The notes: generated by a model from the sequence alone, not told the origin. 64,000 nt of DNA from an uncultured Rivibacter sp. (GCA_946481025.1 CAMLNA010000001.1:1-64000), one strand, 5' to 3'; counted from the stretch's first letter, positions 16,027 through 25,760 are shown. Numbers and translations are program-made.

Positions 16027-16853
16027 TGAGCGCTCTGCCAGATGCACAGGCCCTGTTGAAGGCGGGCGACCCGCAGGGGGCGCTGAAGCTGCTGCAGAAC
16101 GAGGTGCGCTCGCGCGCGTCCGACCCGAAGCTGCGCGTCTTCCTGTTCCAGCTGCTGTGCGTGCTCGGGCAGTGGGAGCGGGCGGCCACGCAGCTCGAAC
16201 TCTGCGGCGAGCTCGACGCCGGCGCGCTGGCGATGGTGCAGACCTATCGCGAGGCCCTGCAGTGCGAGGCCCTGCGCAAGCAGGTGTTCGCCGGCACCAA
16301 GGTGCCGATGATCTTCGGAGAGCCCGAGGCCTGGCTGGCGCTGCTCCTCGAAGCGCTGCTGCGTGACGGTCGCGGCCAGGCCGGGGAGGCCCGGCAGTTG
16401 CGCGACCAGGCCTTCGAGCAGGCGCCCAGCCGCCGCGGCACGCTCGACGGCAAGCCGTTCGACTGGATCGCCGACGCCGACATGCGCCTGGGCCCGGTGC
16501 TCGAAGCGGTGGTGAACGGGCGCTACTACTGGGTGCCGTTCGACCGGCTGGGCCGCATCGACATCGAAGCGCCCGAAGACCTGCGCGACTCGGTGTGGAT
16601 GCCGGCGCATCTGCAGTTCTCCAACGGCGGCGAGGCCGTGGCCCTGGTGCCCACGCGCTACCCGGGCTCGGAGCTTTCCGAAGACGGCCTGCTGAACCTG
16701 GCTCGCAAGACCGAATGGCTGGAGCCGCTGCCGGAGTTCTACACGGGGCTGGGGCAGCGGGTGTTCACCACCGATGCCGGGGACTTCTCGTTGATGGACG
16801 TGCGGTCCATCGAGCTGCAGGCCGGCGAGGCCGGCGTGGCGGGAGAGGCCTGA
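16023..16853 (+). CDS. tagJ: T6SS accessory protein TagJ (ImpE/SciE family)
   Basis: 276 residues from ATG 16023 (or the next codon, 16026), overlapping the hcp2 stop. It begins with a TPR-like helical part (DAQALLKAGDPQGALKLLQNEVR) and ends with the ImpE C-terminal domain (YYWVPFDRLGRIDIEAPEDLRDSVWMP). TagJ binds the TssB N-terminus and is thought to help recruit ClpV to the contracted sheath in some T6SSs. It lies between hcp2 and tssE, a common order. Confidence 0.9.
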   Translation: MMSALPDAQALLKAGDPQGALKLLQNEVRSRASDPKLRVFLFQLLCVLGQWERAATQLELCGELDAGALAMVQTYREALQCEALRKQVFAGTKVPMIFGEPEAWLALLLEALLRDGRGQAGEARQLRDQAFEQAPSRRGTLDGKPFDWIADADMRLGPVLEAVVNGRYYWVPFDRLGRIDIEAPEDLRDSVWMPAHLQFSNGGEAVALVPTRYPGSELSEDGLLNLARKTEWLEPLPEFYTGLGQRVFTTDAGDFSLMDVRSIELQAGEAGVAGEA

Positions 16854-16857
16854 GGCC

Positions 16858-17364
16858 ATGGCCGAGCTGACACCCCAGGAACGCCTGCAGCCCGCCCTGC
16901 TCGATCGCCTGGCCGACGACGACCCCGCGCGCAGCACCGAGCCGCGCGAGATGCGCGTCATGAGCAAGGCCCGCCTGCGCGAGGCGGTGCTGCGCGACCT
17001 CGCCTGGCTGTTCAACAGCACCCGCATGAGCGACAGGATCGACTGGCAGCTGTTCCCCTTCGCCGAGCGCTCGGTCATCAACTTCGGCCTGCCGGCCCTT
17101 TCGGGCACCACCGCTTCCACGCTCGACGTGCTCGACCTGGAACGCCAGGTGCGGCAGACCCTCGTCGACTATGAGCCGCGCATCATGCCCTCGACGCTGC
17201 AGGTCGAGGCGGTCGTGAGCGACCTGCAGATGGACCATCACAACGTGGTGAGCCTGAGGATCAGCGGCCACCTGTGGGCACAGCCGGTGCCTTTCGAGCT
17301 GCTGCTGCGCACCGAGGTCGATCTCGAGACCGGGCAGGTCGAGATCCACGACATCACCCGGTAG
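16858..17364 (+). CDS. tssE: T6SS baseplate protein TssE (gp25-like)
   Basis: 168 residues. The gp25/lysozyme-like domain is shown by LREAVLRDLAWLFNSTR and SVINFGLPALSGTTAS, followed by the conserved YEPRIMPSTLQVE stretch near residue 100. TssE is a wedge component of the baseplate that anchors the sheath. It starts 4 bases after the tagJ stop and ends 4 bases before tssF. Confidence 0.94.
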   Translation: MAELTPQERLQPALLDRLADDDPARSTEPREMRVMSKARLREAVLRDLAWLFNSTRMSDRIDWQLFPFAERSVINFGLPALSGTTASTLDVLDLERQVRQTLVDYEPRIMPSTLQVEAVVSDLQMDHHNVVSLRISGHLWAQPVPFELLLRTEVDLETGQVEIHDITR

Positions 17365-17368
17365 GCCC

Positions 17369-19243
17369 ATGGACCCCCGTCTGCTTCGCTACTACAACCA
17401 GGAGCTCCAGCACCTGCGCGAGATGGGGGCCGAGTTCGCGCTGCAGTTTCCGAAGATCGCTGCCCGCCTGGGTCTCGACGGCATCGAGGTGGCCGACCCC
17501 TACGTCGAGCGCCTGCTCGAAGGTTTTGCCTTCCTGGCTGCACGGGTGCAGCTCAAGCTCGACGCCGAGTTCCCGCGCTTCACGCAGCGGCTGCTGGAGA
17601 TCGTGTACCCCAACTACCTGGCGCCCACGCCGTCGATGCTGATCGCGCAGTTCCAGCCCGACCTGGGCGACGGCAACCTGGCACGCGGCTTCACGCTGCC
17701 GCGCGGCAGCCTGATGCGCAGCTTCGCCGGCAAGGCCGACGGCACGGCCTGTCAGTTCCGCACCGGGCACGAGGTGACGATGTGGCCGCTCGAGGTGGCC
17801 TCGGCCGAGTACTTCTCGTTCGCGCCCGACCTGCCGCTGGCGGCGCTGCCCTTCGGCCGCAAGGTCAAGGCCGGCGTGCGGCTGAAGCTGCAGGCCACCG
17901 CGGGCCTTTCGTTCAACCAGATCGCGCTCGACCGGCTGAACGTTCACCTCTCGGGCGCCGACGACGTGGCCTACAAGCTGCACGAGCTCATCGTGGGCCG
18001 CACGCTCGGCGTGCTGGCGTTGCCGCCCGCGCGGCCGGTGCAATGGCACCAGCTGCTGCCGGCCTCGGCCGTGCAGCCCGTGGGGTACGACGACGAGGAG
18101 GCGCTGCTGCCCGTGTCGCTGCGCGGCTTCCAGGGCTACCGGCTGCTGCAGGAGTATTTCGCCTTCCCGCAGCGTTTCCTGTTCTTCGACGTGGCCGGCC
18201 TGTCGCCGGTGCTGCAACGCCACCCGGGCAACGAGCTGGAGCTGGTGCTGCTGTTCGACCGCGCCGACGCCGCGCTCGAGAACGTGGTCAACGCAAGCCA
18301 CTTCTCGCTGCATTGCACGCCTGCGGTCAACCTGTTCGAGCGCCGCTGCGACCGCATCCACGTGACCGAAGGGACCTGGGACTATCACGTGGTGCCCGAC
18401 CGCACCCGGCCGATGGACTACGAGATCCACAGCCTCACCGAAGTCAACGGCTATGGCGTGGGCGCCGACAGCGAACGCAGCTTCCTGCCGTTCTATGCGG
18501 CCTTCCACACCGAAGACGCCGCGCATGCCGCCTACTACTCGATGCAGCGCGAGCCGCGCCTGCCGTCGATGGCGCAGAAGCGCCACGGATCGCGCACCTC
18601 CTACATCGGCAGCGAGGTGTTCATCTCGCTCGTCGATCCGAAGGAGGCGCCCTTCTCGGACGACCTGCGCCAGCTCGCCGTGAGCGCGCTGTGCACCAAC
18701 CGCGACCTGCCGCTGCTCATGCCGCTGGGGGCCGAGAAGGGCGACTTCATGCTCGAGCGCGCCGCGCCGGTGCAGGGCGTTCGCTGCCTGAAGGGGCCCT
18801 CCAAGCCGGGCTCGGTGATGCGCGAGGCGCAGGTGGCGTGGCGCTTCGTGAACCACCTGTCGCTCAACTACCTGTCGCTGCTCGATGCGGACGCCCACGA
18901 AGGCGCAGCCGCCCTGCGGCAGTTGCTGGAGCTGTATGCCGGCGCAGGTGACGATGGCCAGCGCAAGCAGATCGAGGGCATGCGCTCGGTGCGCACCCGA
19001 CCCACCACGCGGCGGCTGCCGGCGGCCGGGCCCATCACCTTCGGCCGGGGCGTCGAGGTCGAGCTCGAAGTCGACGAGTTCGCCTTTCGCGGCGCCAGCC
19101 CCTTTCTCTTCGGCAGCGTGATGGACCACTTCCTGGCGCGCCACGTGTCGATCAACTCGTTCACCGAAACCGTGTTGCGCTCGCAGGAGCGCGGCGAGGT
19201 CATGCGATGGAGGCCGCGATGCGGAAGCCGGCCGATCCTCTAG
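17369..19243 (+). CDS. tssF: T6SS baseplate protein TssF (ImpG/VasA)
   Basis: 624 residues, the usual size. The N-terminus is the family signature (MDPRLLRYYNQELQHLREMG), then FAFLAARVQLKLDAEFPRFTQRLLEIVYPNYLAPTPS in adjacent blocks. TssF pairs two-to-one with TssG in the baseplate wedge. Its last 37 bases overlap the start of tssG in another frame. Confidence 0.96.
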   Translation: MDPRLLRYYNQELQHLREMGAEFALQFPKIAARLGLDGIEVADPYVERLLEGFAFLAARVQLKLDAEFPRFTQRLLEIVYPNYLAPTPSMLIAQFQPDLGDGNLARGFTLPRGSLMRSFAGKADGTACQFRTGHEVTMWPLEVASAEYFSFAPDLPLAALPFGRKVKAGVRLKLQATAGLSFNQIALDRLNVHLSGADDVAYKLHELIVGRTLGVLALPPARPVQWHQLLPASAVQPVGYDDEEALLPVSLRGFQGYRLLQEYFAFPQRFLFFDVAGLSPVLQRHPGNELELVLLFDRADAALENVVNASHFSLHCTPAVNLFERRCDRIHVTEGTWDYHVVPDRTRPMDYEIHSLTEVNGYGVGADSERSFLPFYAAFHTEDAAHAAYYSMQREPRLPSMAQKRHGSRTSYIGSEVFISLVDPKEAPFSDDLRQLAVSALCTNRDLPLLMPLGAEKGDFMLERAAPVQGVRCLKGPSKPGSVMREAQVAWRFVNHLSLNYLSLLDADAHEGAAALRQLLELYAGAGDDGQRKQIEGMRSVRTRPTTRRLPAAGPITFGRGVEVELEVDEFAFRGASPFLFGSVMDHFLARHVSINSFTETVLRSQERGEVMRWRPRCGSRPIL

Positions 19244-20352
19244 CGCCGGCAGGCGGCCCGCAGCGAGCGGCGCGCGACGCGTTCGCCGCGCTGGCGGCCG
19301 AGCCGTACAGGCACGACTTCTTCATGGCGCTGCGGCGCATCGAATGCGCCTTCGCCTCGATGCCGCGGCTGGGTACCGCGCCGCGTCCGGCCGGCGAGCC
19401 GCTGCGACTGGGGCAGGAACCGGCGCTCGACTTCGCGCCGGCGGCGCTGTCGTCGCTGCGGCCCGGCAAGGAGGGCCGGCCACCGCACCTGTCGGTGCGC
19501 TTCTTCGGTCTCTTCGGGCCGCAGGGGCCGCTGCCGCTGCACCTGGCCGACTATGCGCGAGAGCGCGTGCTTCACCACGGCGACGAAACCTTGGTGCGTT
19601 TCGCCGACGTGTTCCATCACCGGCTGCTGCTGCTCTTCTACCGCGCCTGGGCCCAGGCGCAGCCCACCGTCAGCCTCGACCGGCCCGGGACCGACCGTTT
19701 TGCCGACTACGTGGGATCGCTGTTCGGCATCGGCACGCAGGCGCATCGCCACCGCGACGCAGTGAGCGACCATGCCAAGCTGTTCTTCGCCGGCCGGCAG
19801 GTGCGCCAGGTGCGCAACGCCGACGGCCTGGCCGCGGTGCTGACCGGCTACTTCGAGGTGCCGGTGCGGGTCGAGTCCTTCGTGGGCCACTGGATGGAAC
19901 TGCCGAAGAGCGAGCGCACGCGGCTGCCTTCGCACGCCGACCGCGCGCTGGGCGTCACCGCGCAGCTCGGCGTGGGCGCCGTGGCCGGCCACAAGGTGTG
20001 GGACCGGCAGCACAAGTTCCGCATCCACGTCGGGCCGCTGGGCCTGGCGCAGTACCTGAACTTCCTGCCCACGGGCAGTGCCGTCGGGGCGCTGGCCGAC
20101 TGGGTGCGCCACTACCTGGGGCGCGAGCTCGAATGGGACCTGCGCCTCGTGCTCAAGCGCGCCGAGGTGCCGGCCGTCGCGCTGGGCGGCCGTGGCCGCC
20201 TCGGCTGGGGCACCTGGCTCGGCAGGCGGCGCGAGGCAAGCGACGCCGATTCATTGACGCTGTACCCGGAACGCGACCGGGCACGGCCGCGAGGCTGGGC
20301 CGCGCCGCCGCGCCGCCTGCAGCAGCAAGCGGGCGAGACGGCCTCACCCTAG
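19207..20352 (+). CDS. tssG: T6SS baseplate protein TssG (ImpH)
   Basis: 381 residues from ATG 19207, inside the end of tssF. It has the ImpH pattern: FFMALRRIECAF near residue 38, the RFFGLFGPQGPLPLHLADYARER block, and FHHRLLLLFYRAW. TssG is the partner of TssF in the baseplate wedge. The last 30 residues are basic and Pro/Arg-rich. Confidence 0.95.
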   Translation: MEAAMRKPADPLAPAGGPQRAARDAFAALAAEPYRHDFFMALRRIECAFASMPRLGTAPRPAGEPLRLGQEPALDFAPAALSSLRPGKEGRPPHLSVRFFGLFGPQGPLPLHLADYARERVLHHGDETLVRFADVFHHRLLLLFYRAWAQAQPTVSLDRPGTDRFADYVGSLFGIGTQAHRHRDAVSDHAKLFFAGRQVRQVRNADGLAAVLTGYFEVPVRVESFVGHWMELPKSERTRLPSHADRALGVTAQLGVGAVAGHKVWDRQHKFRIHVGPLGLAQYLNFLPTGSAVGALADWVRHYLGRELEWDLRLVLKRAEVPAVALGGRGRLGWGTWLGRRREASDADSLTLYPERDRARPRGWAAPPRRLQQQAGETASP

Positions 20353-20366
20353 CGGAGGACATCACC

Positions 20367-23105
20367 ATGGCAGACATCAGCCGCGTCGCACTGTTCGGCA
20401 AGCTCAACAGCCCCACCTACAAGGCCATCGAGGGCGCCACGGTGTTCTGCAAGCTGCGGGGCAACCCCTACGTCGAGCTGGAGCACTGGGTGGCTCAGCT
20501 GGTGCAGGCGCAGGACGGCGACTGGCACCGCATCATCAAGCACTACGGCCTCGATGTGTCGGTGCTGGCCAGGGACATCACCACCGCGCTCGACCGCCTG
20601 CCGCGCGGCGCCACGTCGATCTCCGACCTGTCGGACAACATCACCAACGCGGTGGAGCGGGGCTGGGTCTACGGTTCGCTGATGTATGGGGACGGCGCGG
20701 TGCGCAGCGGCTACGTGCTGCTGGGCGCCCTGAAGACCAGCTTCCTGCGCAACGCCCTGTTCGCGATCTCGCGGCAGTTCGAGCGCATCAAGCCCGACGA
20801 CCTGTCGGAGATGCTGCCCAAGGTCGTGGCCGGCTCGCCCGAAGACGGCCAGGGTCCGAGCGACGGCTCCGGCCTGGCCGGGGGCGCAGCGCCCGGCGAA
20901 GCCAGCGGCGCCATCGCGCCGGCCCAGATGGGCAGGCAGGAAGCGCTCAAGCGCTTCACGGTGGACCTCACCGCCCAGGCGCGCACCGGCAAGATGGACC
21001 CGATCGTCGGCCGCGACGAAGAGATCCGCCAGGTCATCGACATCCTGATGCGCCGCCGGCAGAACAACCCCATCCTCACCGGCGAGGCGGGGGTGGGCAA
21101 GACGGCGGTGGTCGAAGGCTTTGCGCAGCGCATCGTCCGGGGCGACGTGCCGCCGGCGCTGAAGGACGTGGAGCTGCGCACGCTCGACATCGCGCTGCTG
21201 CAGGCAGGCGCCAGCATGAAGGGCGAGTTCGAGCAGCGGCTGCGCTCGGTGATCGAGGAGGTGCAGGCCTCGCCCAGGCCCATCATCCTGTTCATCGACG
21301 AGGCGCACACGCTGGTGGGGGCGGGCGGCGCGGCCGGCACTGGCGATGCGGCCAACCTGCTCAAGCCGGCGCTGGCGCGCGGCACGCTGCGCACGGTGGC
21401 GGCCACCACCTGGGCCGAATACAAGAAGTATTTCGAGAAGGACCCGGCCCTGACCCGCCGCTTCCAGGTGGTGCAGGTCGACGAGCCCGACGAGAAGAAG
21501 GGCATCCTCATGCTGCGCGGCGTGGCTTCCATGATGGAGAAGCACCACAAGGTGCAGATCCTCGACGAGGCCATCGAGGCGGCGGTGAAGCTGTCGCACC
21601 GCTACATCCCGGCGCGCCAGCTGCCCGACAAGGCGGTGAGCCTGCTCGACACCGCCTGCGCTCGCGTGGCGGTGAGCCTGCATGCCACGCCGGCCGAGGT
21701 GGAAGACTCGTTGCGCCGCATCGAGGCCCTGGAAACCGAACTGCAGATCATCGGCCGCGAAAGCTCCATCGGCATCGACACGGCCGAGCGCGAAGCGCAA
21801 TGCACGGCGCTGCTGGCCGCCGAGCGCGAACGCCAGGCGACGCTGAAGCAGCGCTGGGACGACGAGAAGACGCTGGTTGACGAGCTGCTGGCCATCCGCG
21901 GCAAGCTGCGCGGCGGCATCCGGGCGGTCGAAGGCACGGGCAGCAAGCTCGAGGCGGCGGCCGATGCGCAGGCACCCCAAGCCGACAAGCTTTCGGACGG
22001 CGAACGCGCCGACCTGCTGGAGCAGCTCAAGGGCGTGCAGGCCCGGCTCACCGCTGCGCAGGGCGAAAGCCCGCTGATCCTGCCCACAGCCGACTACCAG
22101 GCGGTGGCCAGCGTGGTGGCCGACTGGACCGGCATCCCGGTGGGACGCATGCAGCGCAACGAGATCGAGACCGTGCTCAAGCTGCCCACGCTCCTGGGCC
22201 AGCGCGTGATCGGCCAGGACCATGCGATGGAGATGATCGCCAGGCGCATCCAGACCACGCGAGCCGGCCTCGACAACCCCAACAAGCCGATCGGGGTGTT
22301 CATGCTGGCCGGCACCTCCGGCGTGGGCAAGACCGAAACCGCGCTGGCCCTGGCCGAGGCGCTGTACGGCGGCGAGCAGAACCTCATCACCATCAACATG
22401 AGCGAGTTCCAGGAGGCGCATACCGTCTCGACGCTCAAGGGTGCGCCCCCGGGCTACGTGGGGTACGGAGAAGGCGGCGTGCTCACCGAAGCCGTGCGCC
22501 GCAAGCCCTACAGCGTGGTGCTGCTCGACGAGGTGGAAAAGGCCCACTCCGACGTGCACGAGATCTTCTTCCAGGTGTTCGACAAGGGCTTCATGGAAGA
22601 CGGCGAGGGCCGCTTCATCGACTTCAAGAACACGCTGATCCTGCTCACCACGAATGCCGGCACCGAGGTGATCGCGCGCATGTGCAAGGACCCCGAGCTG
22701 ATGCCCGACCCCGAGGGGCTCAACAAGGCGCTGCGCGAGCCGCTGCTGAAGATCTTCCCGCCCGCGCTGCTGGGGCGGCTGGTCACCATTCCGTACTACC
22801 CGCTCACCGACGAGATGCTGGGGCGCATCGTGAAGCTGCAGCTCGGGCGCATCAAGAAGCGCATCGAGGAGCGGCACAAGGTGCCGTTCGAGTACAGCGA
22901 AGACGTCGTGAAGCTGGTCGTGAGCCGCTGTACCGAAAGCGAATCGGGCGGGCGGATGATCGATGCCATCCTCACCAACTCCATGCTGCCGGCGCTCAGC
23001 CGGGAGTTCCTCACCCGCATGATGGAAGGTGGCGCGCCGCAGGCGGTGAAGGTGGGCGTGAAGGACGGCGATTTCGATTACGCCTTCGAGGCGACCACGC
23101 CATGA
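20367..23105 (+). CDS. clpV: T6SS sheath-recycling AAA+ ATPase ClpV (TssH)
   Basis: 912 residues from ATG 20367 (ribosome site cggagga). Layout: ClpN-like N-domain (1-150), a Gly/Ala linker, first AAA+ module with Walker A GEAGVGKT (about 239) and Walker B ILFIDEAH, a middle coiled coil (about 430-560), then a second AAA+ module with GTSGVGKT (about 648) and VVLLDEVEKAH, and a ClpB-like C-domain. ClpV unfolds contracted TssB/TssC sheath so subunits can be reused. The stop overlaps the next start (ATGA). Confidence 0.97.
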   Translation: MADISRVALFGKLNSPTYKAIEGATVFCKLRGNPYVELEHWVAQLVQAQDGDWHRIIKHYGLDVSVLARDITTALDRLPRGATSISDLSDNITNAVERGWVYGSLMYGDGAVRSGYVLLGALKTSFLRNALFAISRQFERIKPDDLSEMLPKVVAGSPEDGQGPSDGSGLAGGAAPGEASGAIAPAQMGRQEALKRFTVDLTAQARTGKMDPIVGRDEEIRQVIDILMRRRQNNPILTGEAGVGKTAVVEGFAQRIVRGDVPPALKDVELRTLDIALLQAGASMKGEFEQRLRSVIEEVQASPRPIILFIDEAHTLVGAGGAAGTGDAANLLKPALARGTLRTVAATTWAEYKKYFEKDPALTRRFQVVQVDEPDEKKGILMLRGVASMMEKHHKVQILDEAIEAAVKLSHRYIPARQLPDKAVSLLDTACARVAVSLHATPAEVEDSLRRIEALETELQIIGRESSIGIDTAEREAQCTALLAAERERQATLKQRWDDEKTLVDELLAIRGKLRGGIRAVEGTGSKLEAAADAQAPQADKLSDGERADLLEQLKGVQARLTAAQGESPLILPTADYQAVASVVADWTGIPVGRMQRNEIETVLKLPTLLGQRVIGQDHAMEMIARRIQTTRAGLDNPNKPIGVFMLAGTSGVGKTETALALAEALYGGEQNLITINMSEFQEAHTVSTLKGAPPGYVGYGEGGVLTEAVRRKPYSVVLLDEVEKAHSDVHEIFFQVFDKGFMEDGEGRFIDFKNTLILLTTNAGTEVIARMCKDPELMPDPEGLNKALREPLLKIFPPALLGRLVTIPYYPLTDEMLGRIVKLQLGRIKKRIEERHKVPFEYSEDVVKLVVSRCTESESGGRMIDAILTNSMLPALSREFLTRMMEGGAPQAVKVGVKDGDFDYAFEATTP

Positions 23106-24496
23106 GCCGCTCCCGCCGCGCGAACCGTGCTCCCGCCGAACTGCGCGTGCCCGAAGCGCTGCAGCTGGCGGTGACCGTGCATCGCCGCGGCGGGCTCGAC
23201 GACGCCCAGACGCTGTACGAACGCATCCTGAAGGCGGCGCCCGGCCATGCCGACGCGCTGCATTTCCTGGGCGTGCTGCTGCACCAGCGCGGCCGCAGCG
23301 AGCGTGCGCTGGAGCTGATCCGCCGCTCCATCGCGGTCAACGCCGCGGTGCCCGACTGGCACAACAACGCCGGCAACGTGCTGCTCGAGATGGGCCGTGT
23401 CGACGAAGCCGCGCAGGCCTATGAAGAGGCGGCACGGCTGGCGCCCGACAGGGCCGACATCCAGAACAACCTGGGCGCGCTGCGCCGCCACCAGCAGCGG
23501 CCCGCCGAAGCGGAGGCCGCCTACCGCCGCGCCATCGAGCTCGACCCGAAGTACGCCGACGCCTACACCAACCTGGGCAGCCTGCTCGACGTGATGGGCC
23601 GCAAGAACGAAGCGCTGGCCGCCTATTGCGAGGCACTGGTGCTCATGCCTCGCCATTCACAAGCGCGCAAGCTGCTGGGGGTGGCGTACTACACGCTGGG
23701 CCGGCTCGACGAAGCCGCGCGCGTGTACCGGGAGTGGATGGACGAGGAGCCGGCCAACCCGGTGCCTCGCCACTACCTGGCCGCCTGCACCGGCGAGGAC
23801 GTGCCGCGGCGTGCCGACGACGGCTACGTGCAGAACGTGTTCGACCGCTTTGCCGACAGCTTCGATGCCAAGCTGGCGAAGCTGCACTACCGGGCGCCCG
23901 AGCTCATTGCCCAGGCGGTGGCGGGGTTGTGCGGGGCACCGCGCAAGGCGCTCGACGTACTCGACGCCGGCTGCGGCACCGGCCTTTGCGGTCCGCTGCT
24001 CGCGCCCTACGCGCGGCGGCTCGACGGGGTGGACCTCTCTGCGCAGATGCTGGCCAAGGCCGAGCCCCGGCAGGTGTACGACCGGCTGGCCCGGGCCGAA
24101 CTCACCGCCTTCATCGAGGCGGCGCCGGCACAGAGCTACGACCTCATCGTGTCGGCCGACACGCTGTGCTACTTCGGCGAGCTGCACGGCGTGGCGCGAG
24201 CCGCCATGCACGCGCTGCGCCCGGGCGGTGGCTTCGTCTTCACCGTCGAGGCGCTCGACGCCGGCCCGCCGGGCGCCGGCTACCACCTCAATCCGCATGG
24301 CCGCTACAGCCACGCGCAGGCCTATGTGCGCGAGGCGCTGGAGGCGGCCGGCTTCGCGCCGGTGGCGTTGCAGCGGGTGCACCTGCGCACCGAAGGCGGC
24401 AAGCCGGTCGAAGGCTGGCTGGCCACGGCACAGGCCGCGGCATCGCCGGCCACCGATGCCGCCGCGTGTGAAGACGCCGCGGCGCAGGGAGCCTGA
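23102..24496 (+). CDS. TPR protein with C-terminal SAM methyltransferase domain
   Basis: 464 residues from ATG 23102, overlapping the clpV stop by 4 bases. The first half (about residues 10-220) is a run of TPR repeats (LHFLGVLLHQRGRSERALEL, WHNNAGNVLLEMGRVDEAAQ, AYTNLGSLLDVMGRKNEALA). The second half is a class I methyltransferase with the SAM-binding motif VLDAGCGTGLCGPLL (about 286) and LIVSADTLCYFGEL. The substrate is unknown. Tight coupling to clpV suggests a T6SS role, perhaps modifying a sheath or effector component, but this is inference; similar TPR-methyltransferases also occur outside T6SS. Confidence 0.85.
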   Translation: MSRSRRANRAPAELRVPEALQLAVTVHRRGGLDDAQTLYERILKAAPGHADALHFLGVLLHQRGRSERALELIRRSIAVNAAVPDWHNNAGNVLLEMGRVDEAAQAYEEAARLAPDRADIQNNLGALRRHQQRPAEAEAAYRRAIELDPKYADAYTNLGSLLDVMGRKNEALAAYCEALVLMPRHSQARKLLGVAYYTLGRLDEAARVYREWMDEEPANPVPRHYLAACTGEDVPRRADDGYVQNVFDRFADSFDAKLAKLHYRAPELIAQAVAGLCGAPRKALDVLDAGCGTGLCGPLLAPYARRLDGVDLSAQMLAKAEPRQVYDRLARAELTAFIEAAPAQSYDLIVSADTLCYFGELHGVARAAMHALRPGGGFVFTVEALDAGPPGAGYHLNPHGRYSHAQAYVREALEAAGFAPVALQRVHLRTEGGKPVEGWLATAQAAASPATDAAACEDAAAQGA

Positions 24497-24498
24497 AC

Positions 24499-25365
24499 AT
24501 GGCGGGCGGCGGCGCACCCGGAGTCACCTGCGTGCAGACGCGGCCGACCGCACCGCTGCCCGACGGCAGCCTGTGCCTGCAGCCGAGCGCGACGCCGGGG
24601 TCGATGGGTTCGCAGGCCGGTCGCGTGCAGGAGTTCGACGCGCTTCGCGAGGCGCTGGCCGCGCTGGAGGCCACTGCGCTCAACTTCGGCCGCGCCTTCA
24701 TCAACGATGCGGGCGTGCGCGAGAACTACGTGCGCAAGATCGGCCAGATGGCGCAGCAGGTGCTGGCCGACGTGCGCGCCGGCCGCGCCACTGCCCAGGA
24801 AGGCGCCCGCTTCGCCGTGGAGATGCGCAACGCCATCATGGAAGAGGCCCGTCTGCAGAGCAGCGTGATGGGCCGTGCGCAGGCCGAGCGCCTCAAGGCG
24901 GCCGGCAAGCCCCTGGCCGCGCTGGTCGACGAGAAGGTCGCCAAGCTGTTCCCGGGGCGCACCTTTGCACAGCTCAGCGTGGTGGAGCGGCGCCAGGTGT
25001 TCGAAAGCATCATCGAGTCGGCCGGGCGCTCGCGTGCAAGCGTCACGGCGAGCATTCCGCGCTGGCGCCTGGTGGGCCGCGGCTGCCTGGTGTTCACCGT
25101 GGCCGTGTCCACCTACAACATCTGGACGGCCGAGAACAAGGTGCATGCCGGCCTGCGCGAAGGCCTGGTGCTGGGCGGCGGGGCGGCGGGCGGTGCGCTG
25201 GCCGGCGCGGCCACCGGCCTGGTGTGCGGGCCGGGGGCACCGGTGTGCAGCACGGCGCTGTTCATCGTGGGCGGCATCATGGGCGCGCTGGCCGGCAGCA
25301 CGGCCGCAGACATCTACGACGAACAGTTGCGCGAATTCGCCGACTGGCTGGGAGAAGGTTTTTGA
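24499..25365 (+). CDS. Putative T6SS effector with glycine-zipper membrane segments
   Basis: 288 residues, family not recognised. The N-terminus (MAGGGAPGVTCVQTRPTAPL) is Gly/Pro-rich and without a signal peptide. A helical, charged middle (about 40-190) follows. Then come two hydrophobic glycine-zipper stretches (GCLVFTVAVSTYNIW and GGGAAGGALAGAATGLVCG, then CSTALFIVGGIMGALAGSTAA, about residues 195-275). Such zippers occur in pore-forming toxins. The gene starts 2 bases after the methyltransferase stop, overlaps a small acidic gene (TTGA) and sits just before vgrG, the classic place of a VgrG-dependent effector. The function is inferred only from this. Confidence 0.6.
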   Translation: MAGGGAPGVTCVQTRPTAPLPDGSLCLQPSATPGSMGSQAGRVQEFDALREALAALEATALNFGRAFINDAGVRENYVRKIGQMAQQVLADVRAGRATAQEGARFAVEMRNAIMEEARLQSSVMGRAQAERLKAAGKPLAALVDEKVAKLFPGRTFAQLSVVERRQVFESIIESAGRSRASVTASIPRWRLVGRGCLVFTVAVSTYNIWTAENKVHAGLREGLVLGGGAAGGALAGAATGLVCGPGAPVCSTALFIVGGIMGALAGSTAADIYDEQLREFADWLGEGF

Positions 25366-25760
25366 ACGACACCCACGGCAACACCAGCGACACCCACGCC
25401 GAAGCCCGCCTGCGGGCGGCCCGCGCGGCACTGTCGGAGCTGTTCCTCGACACCGAGCTCGACGGGCGCGACCTCGCGCGCATCGCCCAGGTGGTGACCG
25501 GCACCGGCCTGCGCCGCGATGAGCTGGAGCACGTCTTCACCGATGAACTGGAGCCTCTGCTGGCCGGCAACCTCAACGTGCCGGCGGGCGAGTGGCAAGG
25601 CTTCGACATCGACTGGATCGAAGCGCAGATCCGCGAGCGCGCCGGGCAGGGCACGGTGCGCAAGGCCATCGGCCGCGCGATGCGCGCGGTCCGCGGCGCC
25701 AGCGCTGCCCGGGCCGACTGGGACAGGCTCAAGGCCCTGCTGGCCGCGAAGGAGGCTTGA
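25362..25760 (+). CDS. Small DUF7079-like protein, candidate immunity protein
   Basis: 132 residues from TTG 25362, whose TTGA overlaps the stop of the putative effector. Features: ALSELFLDTELDGRDLARIAQVV, RDELEHVFTDELEPLLAGNL, VPAGEWQGFDIDWIEAQI; this reads like the DUF7079 family, as far as I can judge by memory of its pattern. The C-terminal third is basic (RKAIGRAMRAVRGASAAR). There is no signal peptide or membrane segment. Position and coupling suggest a cytoplasmic immunity or chaperone partner of the preceding protein. The TTG start is the only one that leaves the N-terminal domain complete. Confidence 0.6.
   Translation: MNDTHGNTSDTHAEARLRAARAALSELFLDTELDGRDLARIAQVVTGTGLRRDELEHVFTDELEPLLAGNLNVPAGEWQGFDIDWIEAQIRERAGQGTVRKAIGRAMRAVRGASAARADWDRLKALLAAKEA

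Noticed and set aside
20349..22877. 842-residue open frame on the minus strand
   Set aside because: Antisense shadow of clpV, with no recognisable motif; clpV itself is unmistakable.
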